From Brachionus manjavacas (taxonomy: Eukaryota > Rotifera > Eurotatoria > Ploima > Brachionidae): a DNA stretch of 64,000 nucleotides. The position numbers were made by a program, and so were the translations under genes. The stretch is taken from NCBI GenBank assembly GCA_019054805.1, contig JAHQIY010000002.1, positions 2,046,001 through 2,110,000 of the forward strand, given 5' to 3'. Below, in pieces: positions 50,226 through 63,506 of the stretch (position 1 is its first letter; every line of letters starts with the position of its first letter). Under the pieces are notes generated by a model. The model was not told the origin of the DNA. It did not search any database and was given only the letters and a program-made list of their open reading frames with translations.

Positions 50226-51343
50226 ATGGCCCTAATCTCAAGAGCATCAGCTTTGTTGCAAACAAATTTAAGACTACTGGAACCAGTGGTAAGATTTTAA
50301 ACCAAATAACCAAAATATTTGATTTGAGATGAGTATTATTTTTAGGTTCGATTGGCAACCACTTCTGCAGTTCCCGAAGAAAAAAAAGCTCCTAGAATGA
50401 AAAAATTTGCCATCTATAGATGGGATCCTGAACAGCCAGGCCAAAAGCCTTATTTAAAAGAATACGAGGTCGATTTAAATGACTGTGGAATGATGGTTTT
50501 GGACGCTTTAGTCAAAATAAAAAACGAACAGGACTCGACTCTGGCTTTTCGACGATCTTGTCGTGAAGGAATTTGCGGTTCGTGCTCCATGAATATTAAT
50601 GGAACTAACACTTTAGCTTGTCTTTGGTAAAATTTGAAAAAAAATTTAAATTTTATCTATGTTTTTATCGAATAGCAAAATTGACGAAAGCTTGAACAAA
50701 AAGACAAAAATTTACCCTTTACCACATATGTTCGTGATCAAAGATCTTATACCAGTAAGATTTGGACTTTTTTGGCCACATTTCAAAATTTATTTTAAGG
50801 ATTTGAGCAACTTTTATGCTCAATACAAATCAATTGAGCCATATTTGAAGCGAAAAGGAGAAATTAAAGTTGGTGAGCAACAATTCTATCAATCAGTTGA
50901 AGATCGTGCTAAATTAGATGGTCTATACGAATGCATTTTGTGTGCTTGTTGCTCCACTTCATGCCCATCATACTGGTGGAATTCAGATAAATATTTGGGT
51001 CCAGCTGTATTGCTACAATCATACAGGTATTTTAATCTTAAATAATTTTTTATCCTAGTCAATTTAAATTGTTTAGATGGATAATTGATTCAAGAGACCA
51101 ATTTGCCAAAGAACGATTAGATAAATTCAGAGATGAGTTCTCAGTGTATAGATGTCATACAATTATGAACTGTACCACTGTTTGCCCTAAGGTAATTCTT
51201 TAGTTTATTTTCAAATTCTGAGTAAATAAAACATTTTTAATCAAAAGGGATTGAATCCTGGACAAGCTATTGCCGAAATTAAAAAACTAATGTCTGGTCT
51301 TTGGAAGGAACCTAACAAGAATGCATCAGTTATTCCTGCATAA
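50226..51343 (+). CDS. SDHB: SDHB copy 1, succinate dehydrogenase iron-sulfur subunit
   Basis: Iron-sulfur subunit of mitochondrial complex II, carrying electrons from FAD to ubiquinone. Exons 50226..50288, 50346..50626, 50676..50754, 50800..51026, 51077..51191 and 51248..51343 give 286 aa, normal for the family. The first 21 codons ([20 protein letters not shown]) form a mitochondrial presequence. The 2Fe-2S site reads [13 protein letters not shown] plus a later LAC, and the C-terminal clusters use [12 protein letters not shown] and [14 protein letters not shown]. Introns are 45-57 nt. A second, complete copy lies 445 bp downstream on the same strand. Copy 1 has an intron inside the cysteine codon after LACL that copy 2 lacks. 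Confidence 0.96.
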
Positions 51344-51788
51344 GCTATTCAATAGGTTCAATTAATTTAATTTATCGAATAGACTCATTTTATAGTTAAT
51401 TTGACTATTTATCTTATTTTAAAGATTTAAAAACATACATTTTTTTTGGTTAAAATTTTTTGTTTATTAAATAAATGTATTAGACAAATTAATTACTCAA
51501 ATAAAGTAAACAAAAGATTGTTTTTTCTAAATCGCTTTGAGAAGTAACAATTTAAGGAAAAATTAAGCAAAACAATTTGAATACTTTTTACTATTTTGAA
51601 AAAAAATAAATCCTATACAAAACTATAAAAAAATTCTATTTTTACATCTGTTGATCAAGATATTTGTGCTTCTAAAAATAAATTTGGAAAATAAATTCTG
51701 AAAAAATTTCTAAATTTAAAATATTTCGAAAAAAAATTCTTTTTAGACAAATCAATAAGATTCGAAAGCAAAAAGTCAAACTAAAAGG
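51344..51788. other. Gap between the two SDHB genes
   Basis: 445 bp, AT-rich. An acceptor-like ATTCTTTTTAG ends near 51746, about 43 nt before the copy 2 ATG. Promoter signals for copy 2 cannot be separated from background. Confidence 0.45.
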
Positions 51789-53186
51789 ATGAAGATTATT
51801 CATATAAAGTCAATTTTTATACCGTCAACTTTCAACATTTTAAATCAATCAGTAAAATTTTTTATTCTTATAAACCTATTTAACTGTTTAAACATTAAAG
51901 AAACGCTTTGTGGGAATAACTTCAGAGTCTCAACCAAAAACAGGTCAACGACTAAAAAAATTCTCAATTTACCGATGGGTAAATATTAATGATTTATGGA
52001 CATTTTAATAAATTTAAAAAAATTTAGAACCCGCAAGTAACTGGCCAAAAACCTCGCATGACAGAGTATCAAGTTGATTTAAATAATTGTGGAATGATGG
52101 TTTTAGATGCTTTGATAAAAATAAAAAATGAACAAGACTCATCCCTTACATTCCGACGATCGTGTCGTGAGGGTATTTGTGGTTCTTGTTCAATGAATAT
52201 AAACGGAACAAACACACTAGCATGTACTTGCCCTATAGACCAAAATACATCTAAAAAAACCAAAATATATCCTCTGCCCCATATGTATATAATCAAAGAT
52301 TTAGTTCCTGTAAATTAAAAAATCTTAAATTTTAGAAAAATAAAAATTTAAATTGTAGGACTTAACGCATTTTTTTGCTCAATATAAATCAATTGAGCCT
52401 TTTCTGAAGCGAAAAGGTGAAATAAATATTGGCGAGCAACAATTCTATCAATCGGTTCAAGACAGAAATAAACTTAATGGACTATATGAATGCATTTTGT
52501 GTGCTTGTTGTTCCACAGCTTGCCCATCCTACTGGTGGAATATGGATAAATATTTAGGTCCAGCTGTATTGCTACAATCATACAGGTAAAATTGTTTTTT
52601 ATTATAAAGTTTTCAATTTTCTCCTTAAAAATTTTCAGGTGGATAATAGATTCAAGAGACGAATATGCTACTGAACGAATTGATAAGTTTATGGACTCTT
52701 TTTCAGTCTATAGATGTCACACAATAATGAATTGTACAGCCGTGTGTCCAAAAGTAATTCTAAAGAAACTTTTTGTATTGTGAAATTTGACCAGAATTTA
52801 AAAAAATCCTGGTAAAAATTTGTTGTTTTAAAATTTTTTAATTCTGTAAAATAATACAGAACTTAGTTTAAATGCTATTAAATATAATAGTAGGTTACAC
52901 ATATCTAGAGAAAGATGGTTATTAAAGCAAATTTGTTTACTGTACTTTGTTGCATTTTTAACAGAACAAATTTTTGCCTTTAAAAAAAATTATTTTAAGA
53001 TTTTTGTACAAAATTTTGCAAAATCGAAAATATTTTGAATTTCTAACTTCTATCTAATTCTATCTAAAGGGTTTGAATCCGGCATTGGCTATTGCCGAAA
53101 TTAAGAAATTAATGTCCGGAATGTGGAAGATGCCTGAAAAAAATTTGAGTTTGGTACCGGCTAAAGATTCTCCAAAATCTATTTAA
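51789..53186 (+). CDS. SDHB copy 2, divergent tandem paralogue
   Basis: Complete second complex II iron-sulfur subunit. Exons 51789..51851, 51901..51978, 52028..52309, 52359..52585, 52639..52753 and 53070..53186 give 293 aa. All iron-sulfur motifs are intact ([39 protein letters not shown]). Exon 1 is again 63 nt but the leader ([20 protein letters not shown]) and the next 20 residues differ strongly from copy 1, while the core is nearly identical and ungapped. An intron between YRW and NPQ is absent from copy 1. The fifth intron is 316 nt against 56 nt in copy 1. The C-terminus is 7 residues longer. No stop or frameshift, so it looks functional; tissue or stage specialisation is inference. 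Confidence 0.93.
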
Positions 53187-53544
53187 CATTTAAATAAAAA
53201 TCATCATTTTAATTTTAAGCTTTTTATTTTTTAAGCTTAGCGAATAATTTCGCTTTTTAAAAACCCAATTGAGATTTTTACCTGAAAATGTCAGTTAATT
53301 TTTCTTCTTATAAGAATTTTTTAATTTATATTTGCAATCTAAACATAAATTCAAAACTTGAATAATAATTGAAAATTTCAAATAAGAAAAAAAAACCAAA
53401 ATACAAAAATTAGTTGTCAAGCTCAGACCAGTATTAAGTCACTGAAAATTACACAACTATGTTATATACAGATTTGCTTGTGCTTTAAAAATTCAAAAAG
53501 TCTAATTTAGAGTTTAAAATTTAAATTTTCTTAACACAATAAAA
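53187..53544. other. Gap between SDHB copy 2 and TPR
   Basis: 358 bp of AT-rich sequence holding the SDHB copy 2 3' UTR and TPR promoter. Nothing specific is recognised, and no acceptor-like site precedes the TPR ATG. Confidence 0.45.
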
Positions 53545-56500
53545 ATGGATGACAATTTGCAAGCACAGAATCCTTTTGACGAGAACACACAAAACGCTGA
53601 GGACCCGATGGCTGTTACTAGTCCAAGCGGCTTTCTCAATGTAAACACTGATGATCCTAATCCAACAAGTGATTATAGGCGAGTTTTTCACACCATATTT
53701 GAGCTTACTGATGACGAACTGGCCAAAATTGAGGACCATCTAAAAGATAAAATTCAAAGTCATGGGGAAAATTTTTTACAAAAATACGACAATTTGCAGG
53801 CTAATTATGAAAAATTTAAAATTGAATGTGAACAGCGATTTATTGAACTCGAATCAGAATATACCGAATGCCAAAACAAGCTGAGTTTTGAATCCAAAAA
53901 TGCTCACCTATACCAAACGAAATCAACTGAAAATGGTTTGCTTTATTTTCCTCAAAGGTCTGATTATTTATCAATATTTTATTTTAGAGGATAAAGTTGT
54001 CACTCTAACAAAACAAAATAAATTACTGGAAAATGAAAAAGAAACCTTGACTTCAAACCAACAACGTTTAAACACGGTGAACCAAAATTTAGAAGCCGAA
54101 AAAAGAGATTTACTTAGTTTATTAGATAAAAAAATCAAAGAAAATGATAGACTTAATGGTTTGTTCTTTTTTTTTAAATTTATTCTACCAAATGATTCAA
54201 TAGTTATAATCTTTTTAAATTTTATTAATGAGTGAAAAAAACTAAATTAATTAAGATATAGAAAAACTTATTTAAAATTTATTCACATTCGTTTGGATAA
54301 ACAGGATTTGTTTGACATTATGATTTACTATATTTTCGGTAATTTTTTGAAATATTTACTTTTAGAGATTGGTAATTATTCAAAATAATTTTTAATTTTT
54401 GATGAATTTTAGATTTTTTGAACTTTTATGAAAAATACCGAAAATACTGGTAAAATCGCTCTATTAATTTTATCCAAAATTATGGAAATTAGCAAAGATC
54501 TACCGAAATTTAGGCTACAATCATAATAAAAAATCGATCCTGTAGAATATTACTTTTATGAATAAAATTTTATTTTTTTTATTTAGAGGAGTGGAAATCG
54601 ATCAATGTGAAACTATCCGATTCGGAATCAAAAATATGTGAATTAACTGCACAATTAGAAGAAATACGAAGCAGAGAATCGACAATTGGAGTAAAATTTT
54701 TTATTTCTTGTAAATTACCTAATTTTTAAATTTTATTTTAGTTTAAAGAAAGACAATTTCAAGCTGACAGAGAAAGGCTATTGAATGAAATAGACTGGCT
54801 AAACCAACAGCTTAAAGAAAAATCTATTCAACTACTGGAGTCTAAAGGAAATTCTAACCAAAAAATCTATGATCTTGAATCTAAAATTGAGGAATATTCG
54901 GCTGAAGTAAGACGAGAACCCTTTTAAAATTTTTATTGAACTTCATTATTTTAGAATCGCAAAAATAAAAATCTAATGGATGCTTTACAAAATGCCAACC
55001 AAAGTATGGAAACTCAAATCGATGAATTGACCAAAAAACTTCAAGAAGTAGATACTTTTTACTTCAATGATTAATTAATTTATTCTTATCCTTTAGATAA
55101 GAGAAAAAGATGTTAAATTAAAGTTGGAGTTTAATGAAGAGGCAATGCAGCGAGACAAACTAATTGATATGTACAAAGTAAAAATATGATTTTAAAATAT
55201 ATTTTTTTTAATTATTAAAAAACTTTCCTTTTAGGAGGAAAATTCAAATTGTAAGATAAGACTTGAAGATGCTGCCAATGCGATCAAAGAATTAAATCAA
55301 ATGATTTCGGAGGCAAAAGAAGAGTACTCTAAATTAGCTGATGAGAAGAACTTCAATGAAACTTCATACGAGGCCAAAATAAAAGAGAAAGGTAAGTGAG
55401 ATAAATTAAAAAAAAATATATATTCTTATTTTATTTAAGATCAAATGATATATAAACTTGAACAGGAGCTTAAAAATGCGAATGAGCTTTTGTCAATAGC
55501 TAAAAGAAAAGGTGCGACTGTTTTATCTGAATCAGATATTGAACAATTGTCACCAGCTGCAGCAGTTGCAAGCAAACTTTTAAAGAGCGGAATGACTCTA
55601 ACACAGGTATTCATTTTTCTATTGAGAGTTAATTTAATTTTAAGTTTTATAATACTTTTTTAATAATGCATTTAAAAAAAAAATTACATCAGTATTTAGC
55701 GTTTAAGAATTAATCAAAATTGATTGTTAAAAAATGATATTAAATATTTTTTGAATACAAGTTTCAAATAAGATTAAGTAGAATGTGTTTTTAATAAAAT
55801 TTAGGAGTGACTTAAAAAAAACATTGTATGTTTTATAGAGCACAGTAATGACAATTATAATTCTTTTAAAATTATACAAAGTATTTATTAAAAAATGATA
55901 TTAAATATTTTTTGAATACAAGTTTCAAATAAGATTAAGTAGAATGTGTTTTTAATAAAATTTAGGAGTGACTTAAAAAAAAACATTGTATGTTTTATAG
56001 AGAACAGTAATGACAATTATAATTCTTTCAAAATTATACAAAATATTTATTAAAGTACGAAAATTGTTTAGCAAAACTTATCGCAAAAATTATTCAATGT
56101 AACACAGTATCTTATATCGTATTTATTTTCAAAAAAATATATATTATTTATTTAAACTATTTACTTTATTAAAGTGAACTTTTGTTTGATTTTACACCAT
56201 TAAAAATTATTTAAAAAAAAAGTAAACATAATTTTTTTTGTTAAATTTTTTCTTCATGTTTTTTCTTAATACAAAAGAAACAGTTTGATGAAGTTGTTTA
56301 AATTGAAGAACTTGTTAAATATATAAAATTAGATACAACTGAATATATACTAAAAAACTGGAGAATTATTATAGCATATTTGGTTAAGCATATTTTAGTA
56401 AATTTGGTTAAGAATTAAATTTAATTGATTATTATCAAAAAACATAAATTTTAAATTTTTTAAAAAAATTTGGTCCAACTCAGACTCAAATAACTTAAGT

Positions 56501-59500
56501 TCTTCAATTTAAAATACTTCACCAAACTGTTTCTTTTAAGTTTTAAATAAAATACCAAATAACCATTTTCGTGTAAAATTAACAAGGAATGGTTTTGAAA
56601 TTAAAAAAAGAAAATCTTTAATGTACGAAATAATTGATTGAATTCATTGAATAATTATTTATTTTTTTATTTAAAAATCAAATATCAATTTATTAATTGA
56701 ACAAAAATTCAAGAAAACTTTTTCGATTATTATCTTATATTAAAAAGTGAATAAAAGATATTTCATCTTGTAACTATCAAGTTGTTTAATTTTATTAAAA
56801 GTGATATTTTTAATTTTATCTTGTTTTATTTTTTATAAAATAAAACCAATTTTTTGAGCTCTTTTTAACAAGAAGAAAACTTGCCATATGTATTCTAATA
56901 TCTAATGATTGAAAATAAAAATTAATTTTAGAAATATTATTATTATTATTTATTTGTTTATCTTGGAAATAATTGAAAACTTTGAAATTTAAATTTTGGT
57001 CTAAATACGCATTTTTTTTAAGATCTATAGCGAGTATGTAAATTTAACTGAAACTCTTCAAAATGAAAAAAAAGAAAACGAACGTTTAAAATCCTACATC
57101 ACCGAGGTAATTAATGAAATAGAAGAAAAAGCACCTTTACTGAGACGCCAAAAAGAAGAATATGAAGATTCATTAAAAACAATTTCTAATTTAACAGCGC
57201 AATTGGAAAACGCTTACATGGACTATGAAGTTTTGAAGTCTAAATCAGAGGATTCGATTAAAAAATACAATGGTCTTTCATTTGAAAATGTCCGCTTAAA
57301 ACAAGATCTTAGTGAAATGAGTCGGCAGGTAACTGTTCTGTTGAGTGAGGTCGAACAATTAAGGTCAAAACTAACCTGTCGCGGAGCAAGATCAGAAAAT
57401 CCGGACTCGACATTGGCCAATCTGTTTGCTGATCCCAATGAGTCCAATTTTGAAGTAAGCAGCTCAAGTGAGACAAGAATTCAGGGCGCATCCTTATTCC
57501 GAAATATAGAGGAACTTCAAAAGCAAAACATGGAACTGAAAAGGTTATTGAATGAAATAACAGATAAGAAGCAATCTGAGGAAAAAATCGAATTGGAGTT
57601 AAGAACTAAGGAATTTAATGAAAAACTTGGAATCGCAATGCGCCAACTGGAAGAATTCAAGACCCAGCGTGAAAAGCAGGAACAAGTTTTGGATGAAATT
57701 CGAAAACAGCGAGACACTTATAAGCACTTGCTGATGCAACAACAGCCCCAATCTGTAGCCAGACTACCAAGTGAATTTTTCACATCTACTCCAGGTGTGG
57801 ACCGGATTAGATCTGAGACATCGGAACAACTCGAATTGTCCATAGACCAAGAGCAAGTTGACTTTAAGAAAAAGTATGACGAGGCCAATGCTGCATTAGC
57901 CAAGCTACAAAACAAATTCGACAGTCACCAGAAACAAATGGTCCAAACAAACAATTCATTAAGCGATCAAGTCGATGAGCTTCGCACAAAAAATTCTGAA
58001 CTTGGCATGAAAGCGGCCTTATCTGACTCTAAATTGGAAGGTACATTGGAAAAATGCAAATCGTTGACAACAAACATTGAAAAACTTCGAAAAGAACTAG
58101 AGTCATATAAGGAAAGGCTTTCAAAATCCAATGAGCTGATTATCAAACATGAACAGTCGATTCACTTGACCACTGTTGAGTTAAATAGATGCAAGGAAAA
58201 AATTGACGAACTAGAAACAAAATTGCATAGTACATCGGTCGAAAAAGACATGCTTAAATCAAACTATGAACGCTTGAGCAAAGAACATGAACTTTTGATC
58301 AGAGAAAACAACAGCAGGACCTCTATACTTACCAATTTGGAAATAATTCGCAATAGCTGTGAAAGAAATGAGAGAGAAACTAAACAAATGTTGAATCAGA
58401 AAATAGAGCTTTTGGAACGTGAACTGACCATTCAGCAAAAACAATCTGAGCATTGTAAGGAACAACATGACGTGTTGATTAAATCGTGGCAAAACCAGTT
58501 TGAACAATTGAGCCAACAGCGAGATGCCGAAGTCCATAGTGCTGATAAACTTAAGACAGACTACAATGAATTGAAGGAAAAATTTGACCAGCTACAAACT
58601 CGCTACAATGAAGCAGAGGCCAAGCTGCATTCGAATGAGCTATTGGTACAAATAAGCCGTAATTCCAAGCCTTCCAGTGCTATTTCTCGCCTTACACATC
58701 TAGAGGAAGAGACAAAGGAACTTCAAATGAAGCTCGCTCTATCCGAAAAAGAAATTGTCAGCTTAAAAATTCAACTTGAGGACAGCAAAGACCATGCCAA
58801 GCAGTACAAGAATATATCGGACACTATGGAAAAGACCATGAAGGAGGAATCCGAGGCAAGAGTTAAAAGTCAGGAAATTTACGAACAAAAAATTGGTGAC
58901 TTGAATTCAAAATTGGCTGATCTTGGTGCCAAGTATGATGAAACTGTTAGCTTAAAGTCTCAATTGGAGAAAACATATGAACAGGACAAGAAAGAGTTCG
59001 AGGAAAAATTTTGTCTATTTGAAAAAGAGAAAAAATCTCTGATAAACAATGTTGAATTGCTGGAGAAAAAAGTAGAGAATTTGGAGCAAATATTGGATGA
59101 GAGGAGTTTGGCCAGAGATGACTTCGCTGCCAAATTGACTATTTCCGAGGAGCAAGTTAAAATTTTGAGTGAAAAAATGAAAATTTTGGAAAAAGAGAAT
59201 TCTGCTTTTGACAATCAAATGAGTGAACTGAAACAAAATTTGCAATCGAGAGATTCAGAATTGGAAGCTGAGAGAAAATATCGGGTTGATCAAGCCGAGG
59301 CGTTCAAATCCACCGAGAATGTTTTGAACAGTGAAATTTCAAAGCTTAAGAAAGAAATTGAAAACTTAATTGAGCAAAATAATAAAATTCAAGTTGAATT
59401 TAGCAAGGTTGGCCAAGACTTTGTCACTTTACAAAAACAAGACTTTGGGACCATGTTCAAAACAGACGAGCAATCGGCGTCTAATTTGCTCGAAATAAAT

Positions 59501-62500
59501 CGCTACTTGCGCATGCAAAAGGACAATTTGGAAGAAAATTGTGAAAAATTGAAAATTGACAACGAGGTTTTTCAGAAAAGAGTTCAAAACATGGAGAGTG
59601 AATTGGAATTTTATAAAAAACAATGTTATGAAAAAGAGACCAAGACTCAGACCGAACAAAATCAAACAAACATGGACAACTTTAATCTAATTCTCGACAC
59701 AAACAAAAGACTAAAGGAAGATCTTGATTTGGTGAATGCGGAAAACTCTCGTCTAAACGACGAAGTTAACAAGCTGAGCGAAGAGGTGTCCAATTTTAAG
59801 TCGAATTTGAGTGCTAGTGAACTCAAGGGCGAAACAAGCACTTTGGAAAACACGTTCCTTAGGACCGAGGTAAAAAAATTAAAGGAAAAAATTGACAATT
59901 TGTACAGTCAATCGGACATGGCCGACGAATGGGCTCGTTTTCAAGCAGAAATAAATGAAGCTCAGGCTAAAATAAACACTTTGAATGAAACAGTTTCCGA
60001 ATTGAAGAACAATTTGTCCGAGGCCAATTTGAAATACGAAAATTTGAGCAGAGATTTCGAGACTCAAAAGAACACCTCTGAAGTTGAAAAGAAGCAGGAA
60101 ATAGAAAAAATTCGGCACGAATTTGAGCTTCAAAAATCCCAGGTTGTTTCTGAGCAGCAAAAAAATTACGAAACACTCAAGGCTGATAAGACAAAACGCG
60201 AGGAAATGTTCAAAACATTGGTCAATGAACTTAAGGATGTTGTTTCGACTGTGCAGAAAGAATTCGAGCTTAAGGATGTGGATTGGACTGGCGCTAAAGG
60301 CTCAATGGCTGACCGAGTCCGGGTCATCAAAGAAGAAATAAGCCAAATTAAGAAGTTGATTTTGGACAAAATTCGCAATGACCGAGAAGAATTGGCCAAA
60401 AGGAACAAACAAATTGAAGAGTCACAAGTGCAGTCTGATTTGTCTGGTTCATTGCAGAAAAAATTGGAAGAATGTGAATTGAAAGTTAAGGAAAAAGAGA
60501 CCAAAATTGGTCAAATGAACAATGTAATTCAAAATATCCGCGGCAGAATGCAATCATATCAAAAACAAAATGAAGACTTGACCAAAGAATTGAACGATAT
60601 TAAGAGTAATCCTCAACAAGGAGATCAATCGAGTCGAATAGAACTTGATTTATTGAAAAATAAACTATTACAAACTCAAAATGATAATGAAAAATTGAAA
60701 AAAAATTTAGAGGCATCCAAACAAGCACTGGCAGACGCAGACTCTAAAATAAACACTTTGACAAGTTCGTCCAGCATAACGTCGCCTATATGTTCACAAA
60801 ATACTCAAGAAACTGGCACTTCTCAGCAACCACCGACTGCCTACATTGCACCTTCACGCATCACCAATAAACCATCTCAGCCACCTCAGCAGACAGTGCA
60901 GAATACTGCTTGCTTAAGGCGCACTGCTGCTGTTCAACCAACGCCTCATATCACACAATCTAATACTGAGCAATGGACTCAATCTCAGGAACAAAATGAT
61001 ACTGATGAGACACGTAGTTTACAAACTCATGAACCTCAAAACACGGCACCCTCAACATCTAGAGACACTGATTCTGGTTCTATTAATAAGCGAACTAGAG
61101 AAGAAGACAAGTAAATTAAAGAAATTTAAATTTATTTTTTTCATTTGGCTTTTCAATTTTTCAATTGTTTTTTTTCTCTCTTAAATTAAAAAAAATAGTC
61201 AATTAATTTATATTTTAAAAAATTCAAAAATTTACTCATGGTAATTTATAATTTTGAATTAGACTTAAATTATTAATTTTGTAAAACATGAGGGACATTA
61301 ATTGAGTTAAGTGCAATTGGTGATGAAATGTTCGCATGTTTTGTGATCAGTGATATTTAAATTTTATTCTAGAGATCATTTACGAATAATTTCGATGCTA
61401 AAAAAATATTAGTTTCAATTAAATAATTTTTAATTCATTTTTTCGTGTTTCTTTGGAATATACCAGTTAAATTCCTTAATATTTTAATAGATCACTAATT
61501 GTCTTTGAAATAGGGATTAAATGAAATTTCAAATTTCAGCAAAGTAGATTTTTTTTGGCCTGAGTTTAACAACAATAATATACTTTAATCAATAAGTTTG
61601 TTTAATATTTAATGAATAAAAAATCAATATGTACAAGATTTGGTTAATAGAATATTTTATAAACTGGATATCTATTAATAAAAACATTGAAAATTATCTT
61701 TTCTTAGATGCGAGAAAAATATTTGAAATATTTCTAAAATTTGACTAAAATTTAACTTATAAAAGTGCCGAAGAAAGTTTAGAACAAGCTCCGTCCAGTT
61801 CAAATAGTAAAAAACAAAAAAATAGCAATGAAAATGTAAACGAAGTGTTCGTGGCTAGTTCAAGTAGTCAGTCTGATTTACAAGAACAAAATTCAGATTT
61901 TGTTGCCTCATCTCAGGAACAAGATAATCAGTACATTTTAATAAATGACGGAGAAGTAACTCACTAAGTCTCAATAAGCATGAAAAATTAATTTTCTAAT
62001 TTAGATTCAGGAAAGCGAAGTCCAAGAGTTAGAAAATAATGACGAAATTGTAGTTGATGATGTAGAATTAAAAATAAAATTTTTATTTATTTATAATTGA
62101 TTATTTTTGTTATAGGACACTGCTGGTTCCGATGGCTACGAAGATGTCATCATAAGTAAATTTAAAAAGCATCAATAAAATTTTAGGATATTTTTAATTT
62201 TTGCCAAAAAAAGCGAGTTCAGGTAATCAAGCCGAAGAGAACCAGAGCTCTAGTGGTAGTAACTACAATCAAGATGAAGCAAGTAATCAGCAAATAATAG
62301 AAGAAGGTAACACCATGGACGAAGAGCCTCAAAATTCAAATCCTGAATCGAATGATGTTGAAGAAATTGAAGAAAATTTGAACCAAGAGGAAAATTCTGA
62401 TGAAATTCATCTAGAAATTCAGCCTGAAGATGACAATCAAGAAGAAGAGAGCGACAGCCAGGCAGCAAAGTCTGAATTTCAAGAAGAACAAGAGCGAAAG

Positions 62501-63506
62501 CAAAACGAAGAAAATCAAACAGAATGTAAACAAAAATTTAAACAATTTTATTTTGAGTTAATTAATATTTTCAAAGCAAATCAAGGTGAAAAACAGACAA
62601 ACACGGTGCCCTCTTTGAAGCCAACTACGTCAAATGCTTCTCAATTAAACCTTGTCAAACCATCTACCTCGGGCACAACTACTTTGGGTTCGTATTTTTG
62701 TCTTTGGATGACGCTTTATTGTTCTTAGCTAAGCTTTTTAAGAAGAATTAATTTAAAGCAATTGTTTTCTAAACAGCATCGCTGTCAATACACCCTCCAA
62801 CTTTTTTTTTTTACAACATTAGGTTTTGGCACGTTCAATATCTCTCTATTTCTCTCTATAAAAATCATAAGCTTCATGTAGCATTATTTTAAGAGAAATT
62901 TCAAAATTTCAAAATTATGAAAAACTTGAGAGCATATTTTAAATTTAAATTTTGATTTTGAATTTTGGAGTTTAAGCCTTGCAAAATAATTTTTTTCTAA
63001 ATTTAGAAAGACCAAAGCCAATTGTATGGGACGGTCCATCATCTACATCAACCACGACCACAGTGATTACGAATTCTTCTCAGACTCAGTCATTTGGTCA
63101 AACATCGCTGAAAATCAGACGAACCCCTGTGGCATCGACTAATTTATTTCAGCAATCGCAGCCTCCATTTCAACAAGAGCAGCCAGTTGCAAATAATCCA
63201 TCGAATTTTAGATTTGTGTCCAGTCAGTACAGGATAAACAATAACCAATTTCAGCATCAAAATGTGAGCTCAAGTGGACAGATGGTTCAGGCCGAGCAAT
63301 TTTCTCAGACAGGTTCAGTGCAACCACAGATTATTTCCACTCAGACACGCACTGGTCTTCGTTCCCAGCGCACTCAGCCAGTGCAGGGACAAAATCCGGG
63401 CCGAGTTCTGCCGCAACGAGTTGCCAACCAGCCCAATAGCACGATGACAGTGCGCGGCGGTATGGCTCGAGGTGGCGGCAACCCGAACCGAGGACGAAAT
63501 ATTTAA
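53545..63506 (+). CDS. TPR: TPR/Megator, nuclear pore basket protein
   Basis: Long coiled-coil scaffold of the nuclear pore basket. Exons: 53545..53935, 53988..54158, 54587..54690, 54742..54906, 54955..55047, 55097..55177, 55235..55391, 55440..55606, 57023..61110, 61766..61955, 62005..62061, 62116..62155, 62214..62525, 62577..62687, 63007..63506, giving 2208 aa (human 2363). The diagnostic block is LSPAAAVASKLLKSGMTLTQ followed across the intron by IYSEYVNLTETLQ and EEKAPLLRRQKEEYE, which align with TPR. The next 1100 residues are heptad-rich coiled coil in one 4-kb exon. After residue about 1700 the sequence turns Ser/Gln-rich and acidic, and it ends in an RG tail (RGGMARGGGNPNRGRN). The apparent stop at 61112 is inside a donor. 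Intron 8 (1416 nt) holds a tandem duplication. Confidence 0.93.
55727..56050. repeat. Tandem duplication of a 161-bp unit in TPR intron 8
   Basis: The segment beginning TTAAAAAATGATATTAAAT at 55727 is repeated at 55888 and runs to about 56050. The copies differ at only a few positions (GAGCACAG versus GAGAACAG, CTTTTAAAA versus CTTTCAAAA, CAAAG versus CAAAA, and one A in a homopolymer), so the event is recent. The unit has no coding potential. Confidence 0.9.
62526..62576 (+). other. 51-nt stop-free TPR intron or retained segment
   Basis: Between TPR exons at 62525 and 62577 lies GTAAAC...TTTTCAAAG, 51 nt, a multiple of three without stops. Removal or retention keeps the frame. It is AT-rich and would add a Lys/Phe-rich insert to an otherwise acidic tail, so it is best read as an intron. 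Confidence 0.55.

Noticed and set aside
50659-51045. 128-codon open frame that could look like a separate partial SDHB gene
   Set aside because: It reads through the 45-nt intron 50755-50799 of SDHB copy 1; splicing gives a proper single gene.
57223-60504. Many antisense open frames under the TPR coiled-coil exon
   Set aside because: Shadow frames produced by Glu/Lys/Leu-rich coding sequence on the other strand.
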